Positions 50,601 to 60,603 of a stretch of 64,000 bases of DNA are shown in pieces (the first letter of the stretch is position 1; every line of letters begins with the position of its first letter). A program made the position numbers and the translations under genes. A model generated the notes under the pieces. That model ran no database searches, was not told where the DNA came from, and saw only the letters and a list, made by a program, of their open reading frames with translations. This DNA comes from SZAS-103 sp964640525 (GTDB taxonomy: Bacteria > Pseudomonadota > Gammaproteobacteria > Xanthomonadales > Xanthomonadaceae). The stretch covers positions 124,001 to 188,000 of the forward strand of contig CAZXGS010000001.1 in NCBI GenBank assembly GCA_964640525.1, read 5' to 3'.

Positions 50601-51599
50601 ATGCACGAAGAAGCAAGCCCACAGGGCAAGGTGATGGCCTGCGTGGCCTATGCCGCGAACGGCGCGCGCCTGCCCGAGATCAGTTTTGCCCAGGTCAGCG
50701 ACGTGCTGGCGCGCGACGACGGAAGTTTCGTCTGGGTCGGCTTGTACGAGCCCGACGAGGCGATGATGCGGCAGTTGCAGGAAGAGTTCGGCCTGCACGA
50801 GTTGGCGGCCGAGGACGCGCATGCCGCCCACCAGCGCCCGAAGATCGAGTCCTATGGCGACTCGCATTTCATCGCGGTGAAGACCGCGCAAGCGGATAAA
50901 GGCCGGGTCGCGTTCGGCGAGACCCACATCTTCCTCGGCGCGCGCTACCTGGTGACGATCCGCCACGGCGCCTCGCTGACCTACGCCCCGGCGCGCGCGC
51001 GCTGCGAACGCGCGCAACAGATGATGGCGCTGGGTCCGAGCTTCCCGCTGTATGCCACGCTGGACTTCATCGTCGACAACTTCATGCCGGTGGTGCAGGC
51101 GTTCCAGAGCGAACTGGACGAACTGGAAAAAGACATCTTCGCCGAGGACTACAGCCGCGCGACGATCCAGAAGCTCTACGACCTGAAGCAGGAACTGACC
51201 TCGCTCAAGCTGGCGGTTTCGCCGATGCAGGACATCCTGATCCAGATCCAGCGCCTGCCGGCGCCGCTGGTCCACGACGACGTGCGGGTGTATTTCCGCG
51301 ATGTCAGCGACCACGTGGCGCGCGTCAACGAGGCCACCGAAACGATGCGCGAGATGCTCACCGCGGCGATGACGGTGAACCTGGCGCTGGTGACCGTGGC
51401 CCAGGGCGAATCGGTCAAGCGCATCGCTGGCTGGGGCGCGCTGCTGGCGGTGCCGACTCTGATGGCGAGCTGGTATGGCATGAACTTCCACAACATGCCC
51501 GAACTCGATGGCCGCTACAGCTACTTCCTGCTCACCCTCGCCGCGGCGATCGCCTGCGTGATCCTGTACGTGGCGCTCAAGCGGATGCGCTGGCTGTAG
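50601..51599 (+). CDS. corA: CorA-family magnesium transporter
   Basis: A 332-aa channel. The C-terminal signature YGMNFHNMPE holds the GMN filter motif, between two transmembrane segments; the last helix is followed by a basic end (LKRMRWL). The N-terminal cytoplasmic part is helical as expected. Its place after corC fits a magnesium-related cluster. Confidence 0.95.
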   Translation: MHEEASPQGKVMACVAYAANGARLPEISFAQVSDVLARDDGSFVWVGLYEPDEAMMRQLQEEFGLHELAAEDAHAAHQRPKIESYGDSHFIAVKTAQADKGRVAFGETHIFLGARYLVTIRHGASLTYAPARARCERAQQMMALGPSFPLYATLDFIVDNFMPVVQAFQSELDELEKDIFAEDYSRATIQKLYDLKQELTSLKLAVSPMQDILIQIQRLPAPLVHDDVRVYFRDVSDHVARVNEATETMREMLTAAMTVNLALVTVAQGESVKRIAGWGALLAVPTLMASWYGMNFHNMPELDGRYSYFLLTLAAAIACVILYVALKRMRWL

Positions 51600-51722
51600 C
51601 GACGCGGACGCACCCCCTCCAGGCTCATGTGTCGTTGGAAGAGGCTGGCAGTGGTACAAGCGCCGATTGCCGGGTAGAATGCGCGGCTCCGGCGAGGCCG
51701 GAAGTGGTATCGCAGCGACTTC

Positions 51723-51815
51723 GGAGAGATGTCCGAGTGGTTGAAGGAGCACGCCTGGAAAGTGTGTAAGCGGCTTATACCCGCTTCGCGGGTTCGAATC
51801 CCGCTCTCTCCGCCA
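51723..51815 (+). tRNA. tRNA-Ser(GGA)
   Basis: Acceptor GGAGAGA pairs with TCTCTCC (51805-51811), discriminator G, encoded CCA. Anticodon loop CTGGAAA gives GGA. A long variable arm around GTAAGCGGCTTATAC and T-loop GGTTCGAATCC identify a class II serine tRNA of 93 nt. Confidence 0.97.
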
Positions 51816-51861
51816 GTTGCCCGATCCACTCCCGCACGCGCGGTACGCAAAAGCGCTCTAC

Positions 51862-51971
51862 GGTGGCCCCGTCGGCGCCCTCGCGACGATAGCTCGCAAA
51901 CCCCGCCAGGGCCGGAAGGCAGCAACGGTAGCGAGTGATTCGGGCGCCGGGGTGTCGCTGGCGGGGCCGCC
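51862..51971 (+). ncRNA. ffs: 4.5S signal recognition particle RNA
   Basis: The conserved apical segment CAGGGCCGGAAGGCAGCAAC (51909-51928) contains the GGAA tetraloop and symmetric internal loop that bind Ffh. The ends GGTGGCCCCG and CGGGGCCGCC pair along the helix. It begins 46 bp after the tRNA-Ser gene. Confidence 0.92.
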
Positions 51972-52222
51972 TCCCTCCCCCGACATTCCCGCGCGAGCGT
52001 CGGCTACCCGACGCGGGTTCACTCGCGGCACGTGTGGCCTGCGATCGCGCCGTCACGTCCTGGCGTGCTGCGTTTCCGGATCAAAATTACCGTTTCGCCA
52101 CCTGCCTGCGCCGGCGATACGTCAGGTGCGCCATCGCAGCCCACGTCCACCGCGCACGAAGACATGACCATCGCACCGGGCAAGGCAGGCCTTGCCGCAA
52201 CGCACATGGCGTGCAGCGGGCC

Positions 52223-52642
52223 CTACGGTTCCGGGTGCAACCACCCTGCCCCACCAGCGACGTACTTCTCGTGCTTCCAGATCGGCACACGCTGCTTGAT
52301 CTCGTCGATGATCCAGCGGCACGCATCGAAGGCGGCGCCGCGGTGCGCTGAAATCACCCCCACCCACACCGCCACGTCGCCAATCGCCAATTCTCCGATC
52401 CGGTGCACGGCGCAGGCATCGAGCAGGTCGAAGCGTTCGCGGCCCTCGGCGAGGATGCGCGCGCCTTCGGCCTGCGCCAGTTCGACGTAGGCCTCGTAGC
52501 GCAGGCCGTTCACCGCACGGCCGTCGTTGTGGTCGCGTACGCGACCTTCGAAGGCGGCCAGCGCGCCGGCACGCGGATCACCGAGGCGATCGCGCCATGC
52601 CGCGACATCGATGGGTGCATCGCTGATCCGGAAGGCGTCCAT
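52223..52642 (-). CDS. moaE: Molybdopterin synthase catalytic subunit
   Basis: A 139-aa MoaE. Seen: GALAAFEGRVRDHNDGRAVN, YEAYVELAQ, HRIGELAIGDVAVWVGVISA and KQRVPIWKHEKY with the catalytic Lys pair. It receives sulfur from MoaD. ATG 52642; 1 bp after the moaD stop. Confidence 0.95.
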   Translation of the reverse strand: MDAFRISDAPIDVAAWRDRLGDPRAGALAAFEGRVRDHNDGRAVNGLRYEAYVELAQAEGARILAEGRERFDLLDACAVHRIGELAIGDVAVWVGVISAHRGAAFDACRWIIDEIKQRVPIWKHEKYVAGGAGWLHPEP

Positions 52643-52643
52643 G

Positions 52644-52883
52644 TCAGCCCCCGGATACCGGTGGAATGAAGGCGATCTCGTCGCCCTCGGCCGTCGCGTC
52701 GGTCCAGCGCGCGAATTGGCCGTTGCAGGCCACCCGCAGGCGTTCGCGCGGCAGTGCGAAGGCATGGCGAGCACGTGCCGCATCGTACAGCTCACCGAGC
52801 GTGGCCGCTTCGACCTGGACGTCCTCGTGACTGCACCCTGCGGCATCGCGCAGGCTGGCGAAATACAGCAATCGCACGCGCAT
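52644..52883 (-). CDS. moaD: Molybdopterin synthase sulfur carrier subunit
   Basis: A 79-aa beta-grasp protein ending in IPPVSGG, the C-terminal Gly-Gly that becomes a thiocarboxylate. ATG 52883 overlaps the moaC stop (TGATG). Confidence 0.95.
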   Translation of the reverse strand: MRVRLLYFASLRDAAGCSHEDVQVEAATLGELYDAARARHAFALPRERLRVACNGQFARWTDATAEGDEIAFIPPVSGG

Positions 52884-53371
52884 CAGTCCACCTCGCCGAC
52901 GTTGCGCTTGCCGCCGCGCTTGCCCAGCAGCCGGGTCGGCCCGATCACGATCGCGTGCGAGAGCGCCTTGCACATGTCGTACACGGTCAACGCGGCGACC
53001 GCGGCACCGGTCAGGGCTTCCATCTCCACCCCGGTGCGGCCGGTGGTACGCACCTTGCAGGAGATCGTCAGGGTGCGCGCGTCGTGCCAGTCGATGGCCA
53101 GCCGGCAGCCGTCGATCGGCAGCGGGTGACAGAACGGGATCAGTTCGTGGGTGCGCTTGACCGCCATGGTGCCGGCGATGATCGCGGTGTCGATCACCGG
53201 GCCCTTGGCACTGTGCATGCCCTGCTCGCGCAGGGCGAGCGCGACCGCGACCGGGAAGCGCACCTGGCTGGCGGCCACCGCGATGCGGGTGGTGGTGGCC
53301 TTGTCTCCCACGTCCACCATGGTCGGTCGGCCGGAGGCATCGACGTGGGTCAGGGTTGGCCTGGATGCCAT
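52883..53371 (-). CDS. moaC: Cyclic pyranopterin monophosphate synthase
   Basis: A 162-aa MoaC. VDVGDKATTTRIAVA, AKGPVIDTAIIAGTMAVKRT, LIPFCHPLPI and GVEMEALTGAAVAALTVYDM are family signatures. It makes cPMP from the MoaA product. ATG 53371 is 4 bp after the moaA stop. Confidence 0.95.
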   Translation of the reverse strand: MASRPTLTHVDASGRPTMVDVGDKATTTRIAVAASQVRFPVAVALALREQGMHSAKGPVIDTAIIAGTMAVKRTHELIPFCHPLPIDGCRLAIDWHDARTLTISCKVRTTGRTGVEMEALTGAAVAALTVYDMCKALSHAIVIGPTRLLGKRGGKRNVGEVD

Positions 53372-53375
53372 CAGG

Positions 53376-54416
53376 TCAGCCACCGATGACGTACATCTCG
53401 ATGTGGCGGGCGTTGCCGGCCTCGCCACGGCGTTCGCTGTAGCGGTCGCTGCGGCGGCCCCAGAGCTGCCGCAACTGCGCGTCGAGCGCGGCCGCATCGT
53501 CCAGCCACGGCCGCAGGTCGTGCCCGGACGCGGCGAACAGGCAGGTGTAGAGCTTGCCGTCGGCCGACAGCCGGGCGCGGTGGCAGTCGCCGCAAAACGG
53601 CGCGCTCACCGAGCTGATGAAACCGATCTCGCCGGCGCCGTCGGCGTAGGCGTAGCGGCGCGCGACTTCGCCGCGATAGTTCGGATCCAGCGCCTGCAGC
53701 GGCCAACGCGCGGCGATGGTGTCGCGCAGTTGCGCCGAAGGGACCACGTTCTCGCGCCGCCAGCCGTTGCAGGTTCCCACGTCCATGTACTCGATGAAGC
53801 GCACGACGTGGCCGCTGCCGCGGAAGTGGTCGGCCAACGCCAGCACGTCGGGCTCGTTGACGCCGCGCTGCACGACTGCGTTGATCTTGATTGCGGTGAA
53901 TCCGGCCTGCTCGGCGGCCGCGATTCCGGCGAGCACGTCGCGCACCTGGCCGCGACGGCCGGACATGGCGTGGAAGCGCTCCGGGTCGAGAGTGTCCAGG
54001 CTCACGGTCAGCCGCTGCAGGCCGGCCTCGCGCAGCGCGCGGGCCTGTGCGGCCAGCAGGCTGCCGTTGGTGGTCAGTGCCAGGTCCTGAAGGCCCTCGA
54101 TCGCCGCCAGCCTGCGCACCAGGTGCGGAAGGTCCTTGCGCAGCAGCGGCTCGCCACCGGTCAAGCGCACCTTGCGCACGCCCACGCCGACGAAGGCGCG
54201 CACCGCGCGCTCGATCTGCGCGAACTCCAGCCGGTTCGAGCGCCCGAGCAGCGGCGTGTCCGGGTGGGTGGCCTCGGGCATGCAGTACGGGCAGCGGAAG
54301 TTGCAGGTCTCGATCACCGACACCCGCAGGTCGCGCAACGGTCGGCCCAACCGATCGCGCGGTTCGGCTTGTGCAAGTGCGGCTTGCGCAGGCGTGGGTT
54401 TGATGACCGCGTTCAT
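53376..54416 (-). CDS. moaA: GTP 3',8-cyclase
   Basis: A 346-aa radical-SAM enzyme for the first step of molybdenum cofactor synthesis. Radical-SAM cluster C38, C42, C45 (CNFRCPYC); the second cluster is in the C-terminal FCGDCHRARLSADGKLYTCL; the protein ends in Gly-Gly as MoaA should. Overlaps the MBL gene by ATGA. Confidence 0.96.
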   Translation of the reverse strand: MNAVIKPTPAQAALAQAEPRDRLGRPLRDLRVSVIETCNFRCPYCMPEATHPDTPLLGRSNRLEFAQIERAVRAFVGVGVRKVRLTGGEPLLRKDLPHLVRRLAAIEGLQDLALTTNGSLLAAQARALREAGLQRLTVSLDTLDPERFHAMSGRRGQVRDVLAGIAAAEQAGFTAIKINAVVQRGVNEPDVLALADHFRGSGHVVRFIEYMDVGTCNGWRRENVVPSAQLRDTIAARWPLQALDPNYRGEVARRYAYADGAGEIGFISSVSAPFCGDCHRARLSADGKLYTCLFAASGHDLRPWLDDAAALDAQLRQLWGRRSDRYSERRGEAGNARHIEMYVIGG

Positions 54417-55171
54417 CGCGCGCCGGTCTCCGGGACGGCCGGTTCGGGCAAGTCCAGCACCTGGCCCGGCCTGGCGATGCGATGCCCGCGCCGCTCCAGC
54501 GCCAGCCCGTCGGCGGCCGATTCGTAGTGGTAGAGCACCATGCGCTGGCGCAGCTCGAGCGGATACTCGCGTTCCAGGTCATCCGCGCCGGTATGCGATG
54601 GATTGCCGTGCAGGGCGCAGTCGTGGACGATGATCTCCCCGGCGTCGGCGTGACGGGCGAGCATCTCGGGAATCGGCCGGGTGTCGCCGGAGTAGGCGAA
54701 GCTGCCGCGCAGGCGCAGGCCGTACGCGGTCTCCGGAAGATGGTGGCGGGCCGGGAACACGTCGAACCACAGGCCGCCATGCCAGAAGCCGTTGGATACC
54801 GGGATCACCTGAAAACCATCCCAGAAGTTCACCGTGCCCTCGGCCAGCGCGCCGGGGTAATCGGCCACGCGCGACTGCAGGTGCGGCAGCACCCTCACCG
54901 GAACGTACAGCTTCAGCCGCCCGCGCAGGGCCTCGTCGAAGAACGCGCGAATGAACAGGCGCTCGATTCCGGCCACGTGGTCCATGTGGACGTGGGTGAT
55001 GAACAGCGCGGTCGGCGTCGCCGCGTAGTGATCGAGGTAGGCGGTGAGGGCTTCCTGGCCGCAATCGATCATCAACAGCGGGGCACCGTCGCGTTCGAGC
55101 ACCGCCGAGGACGAGCCCAACGCGGTCGCCGCGGCATTGCCTACGCCGAGGAAGCGCAGCTCGCAGCTCAT
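54413..55171 (-). CDS. MBL-fold metallohydrolase
   Basis: A 252-aa metallo-beta-lactamase-fold protein. HVHMDH (60-65) gives the HxHxDH ligands, and AYSGDTRP and VHDCALHGNPSHT the later ones. It resembles the ribonuclease Z/phosphodiesterase-type branch but lacks the long RNase Z arm. It overlaps kdkA upstream and moaA downstream by 4 nt each, so it is part of the operon; its link to moa is unclear. Confidence 0.85.
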   Translation of the reverse strand: MSCELRFLGVGNAAATALGSSSAVLERDGAPLLMIDCGQEALTAYLDHYAATPTALFITHVHMDHVAGIERLFIRAFFDEALRGRLKLYVPVRVLPHLQSRVADYPGALAEGTVNFWDGFQVIPVSNGFWHGGLWFDVFPARHHLPETAYGLRLRGSFAYSGDTRPIPEMLARHADAGEIIVHDCALHGNPSHTGADDLEREYPLELRQRMVLYHYESAADGLALERRGHRIARPGQVLDLPEPAVPETGAR

Positions 55172-55947
55172 GCCTCGCCCCGCATCTGCGCATTCCAGCC
55201 GCCGATCAGTGCCTCCCAGCCGTCGATGCTCGCTGGCGCGTCCGCGCGTGCGCCGATCCGCTTGCGCAGCGAGCGCCGCAGCCTGGCCAGGTTGGCCAGT
55301 TGCCAGGACAGCGCCGGCCGCCGCAGCAGCCCGCGGTCGAAGTCGATCAGCCAGCAGTCGTCCTGCGCATCCATCAGCACATTATCCACGTTGAGGTCGG
55401 CGTGACAGGCGCCGATGCGATGGAAGCGCGCGATGCACCTGCCGATTCTATCCCACGGCGGTGCGCCGGCCTGGTCCAGGCACTGCCCCATCGAACGCGC
55501 GCCGGCGATGCGCAAGGTCAGCAGCGCCGCGCGGTAGCCGCCACGGATGCGCCAGTAGGCTGCGGCCAGCGGCGTGGGCGCCGGCAGGCCCTGCTCGCGC
55601 AGCGCCTGCAGCAGGCGGAATTCGCGGAAGCCGCGGGTGCGCTGGGCGCCTTGCCACAGGTAGCCATCGCGGCTGAGTCTCGCAGCCAGTCCGCCGCGCC
55701 GGAACTGGCGCAGCACCGCCGCGCCGGCGGGCGTGTCCACGAACCACGCCGCGCCGCGGCCACCGACCGCCACCGCGGTTCCGCTGCCGCCGTCGCCACG
55801 CGGTTCCAGCAACGAGGCATCCACCCGCGGCAGCAGGGCCGGATCGAACACGATGCCGCCACTTCCGCCGGCATCGCGAAATTCGATCACCGCTTCGGAT
55901 CCGGAATAGGCAGGGGCGTCCACGGTCTGGCAGTCTAGCAAGGCCAT
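55168..55947 (-). CDS. kdkA: 3-deoxy-D-manno-octulosonic acid (Kdo) kinase
   Basis: A 259-aa LPS core kinase. HADLNVDNVLMD is the catalytic loop and LIDFDRG the Mg-binding motif of the Kdo/RIO-like kinases; LWQGAQRTRGFREFRLLQAL is also typical. It phosphorylates Kdo in the LPS inner core. Its ATG (55947-55945) overlaps the ATG of the divergent GT9 gene in a single CATG, so there is no intergenic promoter region. Confidence 0.9.
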   Translation of the reverse strand: MALLDCQTVDAPAYSGSEAVIEFRDAGGSGGIVFDPALLPRVDASLLEPRGDGGSGTAVAVGGRGAAWFVDTPAGAAVLRQFRRGGLAARLSRDGYLWQGAQRTRGFREFRLLQALREQGLPAPTPLAAAYWRIRGGYRAALLTLRIAGARSMGQCLDQAGAPPWDRIGRCIARFHRIGACHADLNVDNVLMDAQDDCWLIDFDRGLLRRPALSWQLANLARLRRSLRKRIGARADAPASIDGWEALIGGWNAQMRGEA

Positions 55948-57007
55948 GCCCTCGCCTCCCCGCTCGATCTGCATCCTGCGCCTGTCGGCGCTGGGTGACG
56001 TCACCCACGTGCTGCCGGTGGTTCGCGCCTTGCGCGCCGCGTGGCCGGAGGTCGCCCTGACCTGGGTGATCGGCAAGCCCGAGCATCGGCTGCTGGCCGG
56101 CCTTGCCGGCGTGGAGTTCCTGGTGGTGGACAAGACCAGCGGCTGGGACGGCTTCAAGCGCCTGCGCCGGCAGTTGGCCGGCCGCCGCTTCGATGTCCTG
56201 CTGCAGATGCAACTGGCACTGCGCGCCAACATCCTGTCCCGCGCAGTGCGCGCCAGGCAGCGCGTCGGCTATCCGCGTGAATTCTCCAGGGAGATGCACG
56301 GGTTGTTCGTCAACCGCCGCGTCCTGGCGCCATCCCGGCCTGCGGGCGAGGTCCCGCACGTGCGCGAGGTGCTGGCTGCATTCGTCGAACCGCTGGGCCT
56401 GCCGGTGGCCGCGCCGGTGTGGGATTTTCCGATCACCGAGGAAGCCCGCGACTGGGCCGCCGCGCAGTGGCCGGCCGCGGGCCGCACGCTGGTGATCTCA
56501 CCCTGCTCCAGCCACATGCTGCGCAACTGGCTGCCGACCCGCTACGCGGCGCTGGCCGACCATGCCGCCACGCGTGGCTGGCGGGTGGTGCTGTGTGGCG
56601 GCCGCAGCACGATGGAACGGCAGATGGCCGACACCATCCTGGCCGGAATGAAGCACACCGCGCTTGACCTCACCGGCAAGGACAGCCTGCAGCAAATGCC
56701 GGCCCTGCTGCAGCGTGCCGACATCGTGCTTTCGCCAGACTCCGGGCCGGTCCACATCGCCAACGCGGTCGGCACGCGGGTGATCGGTCTGTACGCCTGC
56801 ACCGACCCGCGCCGCAGCGGGCCAAGTTCGGACCTGCGCTGGACGGTGGATCGGTACGCGGCAGCGGCGCAGGCCCTGCTCGGCAAACCGGCAAGCGCAC
56901 TGCGCTGGGGCAGCAAGATCGAGCGCCCCGGCGCGATGGAGCTGATCGAACTGGAAGTCGTGGTGGACGCGTTCGAGCGCTGTGCGGCGGATATCGAAGG
57001 CCATTGA
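55946..57007 (+). CDS. Glycosyltransferase family 9 (heptosyltransferase-like)
   Basis: A 353-aa GT-B enzyme of LPS core synthesis. ILRLSALGDVTHVLPVVRAL is the N-terminal signature, LVISPCSSHMLRNWL lies in the acceptor region, and SPDSGPVHIANAVGTRVIGL is the ADP-heptose-binding motif. Length fits WaaC/WaaF. It is divergent from kdkA, another LPS core gene. The exact sugar position cannot be assigned. Confidence 0.9.
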   Translation: MPSPPRSICILRLSALGDVTHVLPVVRALRAAWPEVALTWVIGKPEHRLLAGLAGVEFLVVDKTSGWDGFKRLRRQLAGRRFDVLLQMQLALRANILSRAVRARQRVGYPREFSREMHGLFVNRRVLAPSRPAGEVPHVREVLAAFVEPLGLPVAAPVWDFPITEEARDWAAAQWPAAGRTLVISPCSSHMLRNWLPTRYAALADHAATRGWRVVLCGGRSTMERQMADTILAGMKHTALDLTGKDSLQQMPALLQRADIVLSPDSGPVHIANAVGTRVIGLYACTDPRRSGPSSDLRWTVDRYAAAAQALLGKPASALRWGSKIERPGAMELIELEVVVDAFERCAADIEGH

Positions 57008-57082
57008 CCCATCGTCGAACGGGATGGACGAACCGGCCTGCGGCAACCATCGCGCGGTTCAGCGCAGCGTTCCGGCACGCCG

Positions 57083-57111
57083 CGACAGGGTGATTCGATG
57101 CCGCCCTGTCG
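57083..57111. terminator. Hairpin after GT9 gene
   Basis: CGACAGGG (57083-57090) with CCCTGTCG (57104-57111), loop of 13 nt, 76 bp after the GT9 stop. No T tract, so termination is only possible. The remaining 170 bp before the S53 gene end hold nothing I can support. Confidence 0.35.
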
Positions 57112-57283
57112 GATCATGAGACAGCACGCGGGCTGCGCCAGGCGAGGTGGCAGGTGCCGGTTGCCAATCGGGTTTGCACCGACTGGCGTTCATCCGGATC
57201 TCCGTCTTGCAAGCATCACGAATCGAAAGGCCGCGCCTGCCATGCCCACCCTTGGCAGTCCCCGGTGGACCGGCCAAGTGCGA

Positions 57284-59002
57284 TCAGGGCGTCACCAGAG
57301 CGTTGATCAGCGCCGCACCGCGAGGGCTGCCCCACCCGGTCACCAGGTCGTAACCGGCCACTGCATTGAAGCCAGCGCCCTGCCCGAGATCAGGCTTGTT
57401 GTTGCCCTGCCGGATGTCATGGAATGTGGTCGCGTAGGACGTCCCACGACCGATCGCATACAGCTTGGGATTGACGAAACCGACGGTGCCGTGGCCCAGG
57501 GCGACGGACTTCTGGTTGGCCAGCGCCAGCAGGCCCGCCCAGCGTGGCGCGGCGAAGCTGGTACCGCCCCAGCCGGTCTGGAACTGGCCGTTGCTGACCG
57601 TCGGATTGTCGAAATCGGCCTCGCCGGCAACGTCCGGGTCATTGCGGTAGGTCTTGGAGCCGTGATTCGTGGCGGTGATGACACCGGCGCTCTTTTGCCA
57701 CGACGGGATTTTCTCGTTCGCCTTGGCGTAATAGCCACCGCCGCTGTACGACCACCCCTTCTCCGACACCCAATGCCCGCCCGGCCCGGAGGTGGTCAGC
57801 ACGGTGCCGCCGACGTTGACGATGTTCGGATCCGCCGAAGGATCCAGCCACGTCTGTGCGTTGTAGGCACCGTCGTCGCCGGTCGCATTCAGGTAGGTCT
57901 GCCCCTGCGCGGCCATTTCCTTGTAGATCGCATCGTCGGTGCGGTTGTCGAAGTCACCGCCACCCCACGAACAACTGATCACCTTGGCGGTGTTGTCGCT
58001 GACCATGCGGTTGAGGATCTGGGTCGCGCTGGGGCCTTCGTAGAACTGCACCTTCTTCAGGCCCGGCGCCATGCCGATGACGTTGACGATATCCAGGATC
58101 TGTTCGCCGTCGTCGCAGTTCAGTCCGCCGCTGCATGCCCCGCCGGTATTGACCAGGACGTTTTCCACCGGTACCGACGCGACCATGCCGGTCCTGGAGT
58201 AGAACAGGTTCAGGTCGCCGACGTGGTAGCCGTCGAAGGAAAAGATGCCCACGACCTGGCCCTTCCCGGTCAACTTCCCGTTCTTGCCGTAGTAGGCCGC
58301 GCGGATGTCGCTCGGCAGGTAGTTGCCCGATGGGCCGGACCCATGCACCTGGGTCACGGCGTCCAGCGTCTGGACGGTGCTGCCACGGCGCATGCGATTG
58401 ACCTTCGGGCGCGCATCGTCCAGACCGGTGATGGCCAGCAAGGGCACGCGCAGGTCGATGCTCGGTTCGCGGTCGGCAGCGAAATAGGTGCGCGTTTCAC
58501 CCGGGTTGCGGAAGTGGCGCATCTGCACGTGCAAGGCGCGGTTGATCGCGGCGACCGAACCCTGCACGCCGACGATGTGGCGATTGCGCGCGATCTCGGT
58601 GATCGCCAGCCCGTTGGCCTCGGCCCAGCGCACCACCTCGGCGTAGTCCTGTGCATTGGCGCCGAAACGTGCGGTGAATTCATCCACCGACAGATAACGG
58701 TGATAGTCCGGGCTCGACGGATCCTGCAGGCGGACCAGCAGCGCGTCGAGTTGATCCTCGTCGCGCAGCGGCAGCACCAGCGAGAAATGCAGCTTCTGGC
58801 TCGCCTCCATCGGTGCCAGACGCTCGGCTGCGCCTTGCATCACCGCCATCGGCACGCTGGCGACCAGCGGCCGCACCGAATCCTGACCTGTGGCTGCACG
58901 GACGCTGCCCGCGCCGAGCAAGGCTGCCGCCACGGCGATGCCGAGCAGACCGAGGCGGGCGGAAGACGCATGGCAATGCAGGCCGAACGAAGGATGTTGC
59001 AT
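57284..59002 (-). CDS. S53 family (sedolisin/kumamolisin-like) secreted peptidase
   Basis: A 572-aa exported protease. Signal peptide to about residue 37 (GIAVAAALLGAGSVRA); pro-kumamolisin domain about 45-200; catalytic domain with DGEQILDIV (Glu and Asp of the triad), SCSWGGGDFDN (oxyanion Asp region) and GGTSFAAPRWAG with the nucleophile Ser. Acid-active serine-carboxyl peptidase, activated by removal of the pro-domain. ATG 59002 is preceded by TTGGAGC. Confidence 0.92.
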   Translation of the reverse strand: MQHPSFGLHCHASSARLGLLGIAVAAALLGAGSVRAATGQDSVRPLVASVPMAVMQGAAERLAPMEASQKLHFSLVLPLRDEDQLDALLVRLQDPSSPDYHRYLSVDEFTARFGANAQDYAEVVRWAEANGLAITEIARNRHIVGVQGSVAAINRALHVQMRHFRNPGETRTYFAADREPSIDLRVPLLAITGLDDARPKVNRMRRGSTVQTLDAVTQVHGSGPSGNYLPSDIRAAYYGKNGKLTGKGQVVGIFSFDGYHVGDLNLFYSRTGMVASVPVENVLVNTGGACSGGLNCDDGEQILDIVNVIGMAPGLKKVQFYEGPSATQILNRMVSDNTAKVISCSWGGGDFDNRTDDAIYKEMAAQGQTYLNATGDDGAYNAQTWLDPSADPNIVNVGGTVLTTSGPGGHWVSEKGWSYSGGGYYAKANEKIPSWQKSAGVITATNHGSKTYRNDPDVAGEADFDNPTVSNGQFQTGWGGTSFAAPRWAGLLALANQKSVALGHGTVGFVNPKLYAIGRGTSYATTFHDIRQGNNKPDLGQGAGFNAVAGYDLVTGWGSPRGAALINALVTP

Positions 59003-59073
59003 GGTTTGCTCCAAGGGGAAGTGTTCGTCCGGGCGCCTTCGGGCTGTGCGCCGGTGGTGGGTGGCGGTCGCGG

Positions 59074-59478
59074 TCAGGCTGCCGGCAAGCGATAATCCTG
59101 GTAGGACTTCTCCTCGACCAGTTGCGAGCCCAGCGCGAGGTTGATCTCGCGCTTGACCTGCGCGCGCTCGTCGTTCTCGAAATACACCGCGCGCGCGAGG
59201 CGGATGAAATCTTCGCCGAAGTCGCGGCGTTGCTCGCAGACGCGGATGGCATCCTCGATTTCCCACAAGCGCTCATTGACCGCCTTCAGGCGCGCGCGCA
59301 AGGCCGCCACGTCCTGCCCCGACGCCGGGTGCGCTGCCCAGCCTGCCTCGAGCGTGACCAGTTCGTGGCGGACGTTGGCCAGCTTGGCAGGATCGACAAT
59401 GCGCTCGGCCTTGATCTGCAGGATGGCGATCTTGTCGAGCAACTCGCCGTAGGACACCGGAACGGAAATCAGGCTCAT
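59074..59478 (-). CDS. DUF6165-like small protein
   Basis: A 134-aa helical protein from ATG 59478 (MSLISVPVSYGELLDKIAIL). It matches my memory of the DUF6165 family: KAERIVDPAKLANVRHEL and RRDFGEDFIRLARAVYFEND. Its function is not known; such genes often accompany LPS or glycosylation genes, as here. Confidence 0.75.
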   Translation of the reverse strand: MSLISVPVSYGELLDKIAILQIKAERIVDPAKLANVRHELVTLEAGWAAHPASGQDVAALRARLKAVNERLWEIEDAIRVCEQRRDFGEDFIRLARAVYFENDERAQVKREINLALGSQLVEEKSYQDYRLPAA

Positions 59479-59618
59479 GGAGACAGGCAAGGTTCAAACC
59501 GGAAGGGGCAGCACCACGGTACCGCCCGCGGCCGCGACGAAAATCCCGTCGGTGGCTTGTGGCGCGATCGTGGAGCCCGTATCATCTGCGCCCCGCCCCG
59601 CGGGACACGCAAACCACC

Positions 59619-60308
<690 letters not shown>

Positions 60309-60603
60309 TGCCATTCGGCGCCGCACTGAACCGGCCTGCGGCCTCGGCGGTCCTTCGCGACTCCATGACCGTTGCCACGCACTGGGACGACCGGCGCGCC
60401 TGGCTCCCATCCCGGCCTTCTCCCGCAAGCGCGGCAAAAGGTTCGTCCGGCAGGCGTGAAAAGGCGTCGGCGGGACTTCCACATGCGCCGTCCGCCACCC
60501 GGCCGAGGATGCGCCGTCGCGCGCGGGCACCTGCCGGACGCCTCACCGCCGCCGTCGTCCGCATGGCATGCTCGCAAACCAGGATCCCAGCCGGCATGTC
60601 CGT

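Noticed and set aside
57098..59095. 665-codon plus ORF over the S53 peptidase
   Set aside because: Antisense frame; the minus strand has signal peptide and catalytic motifs.
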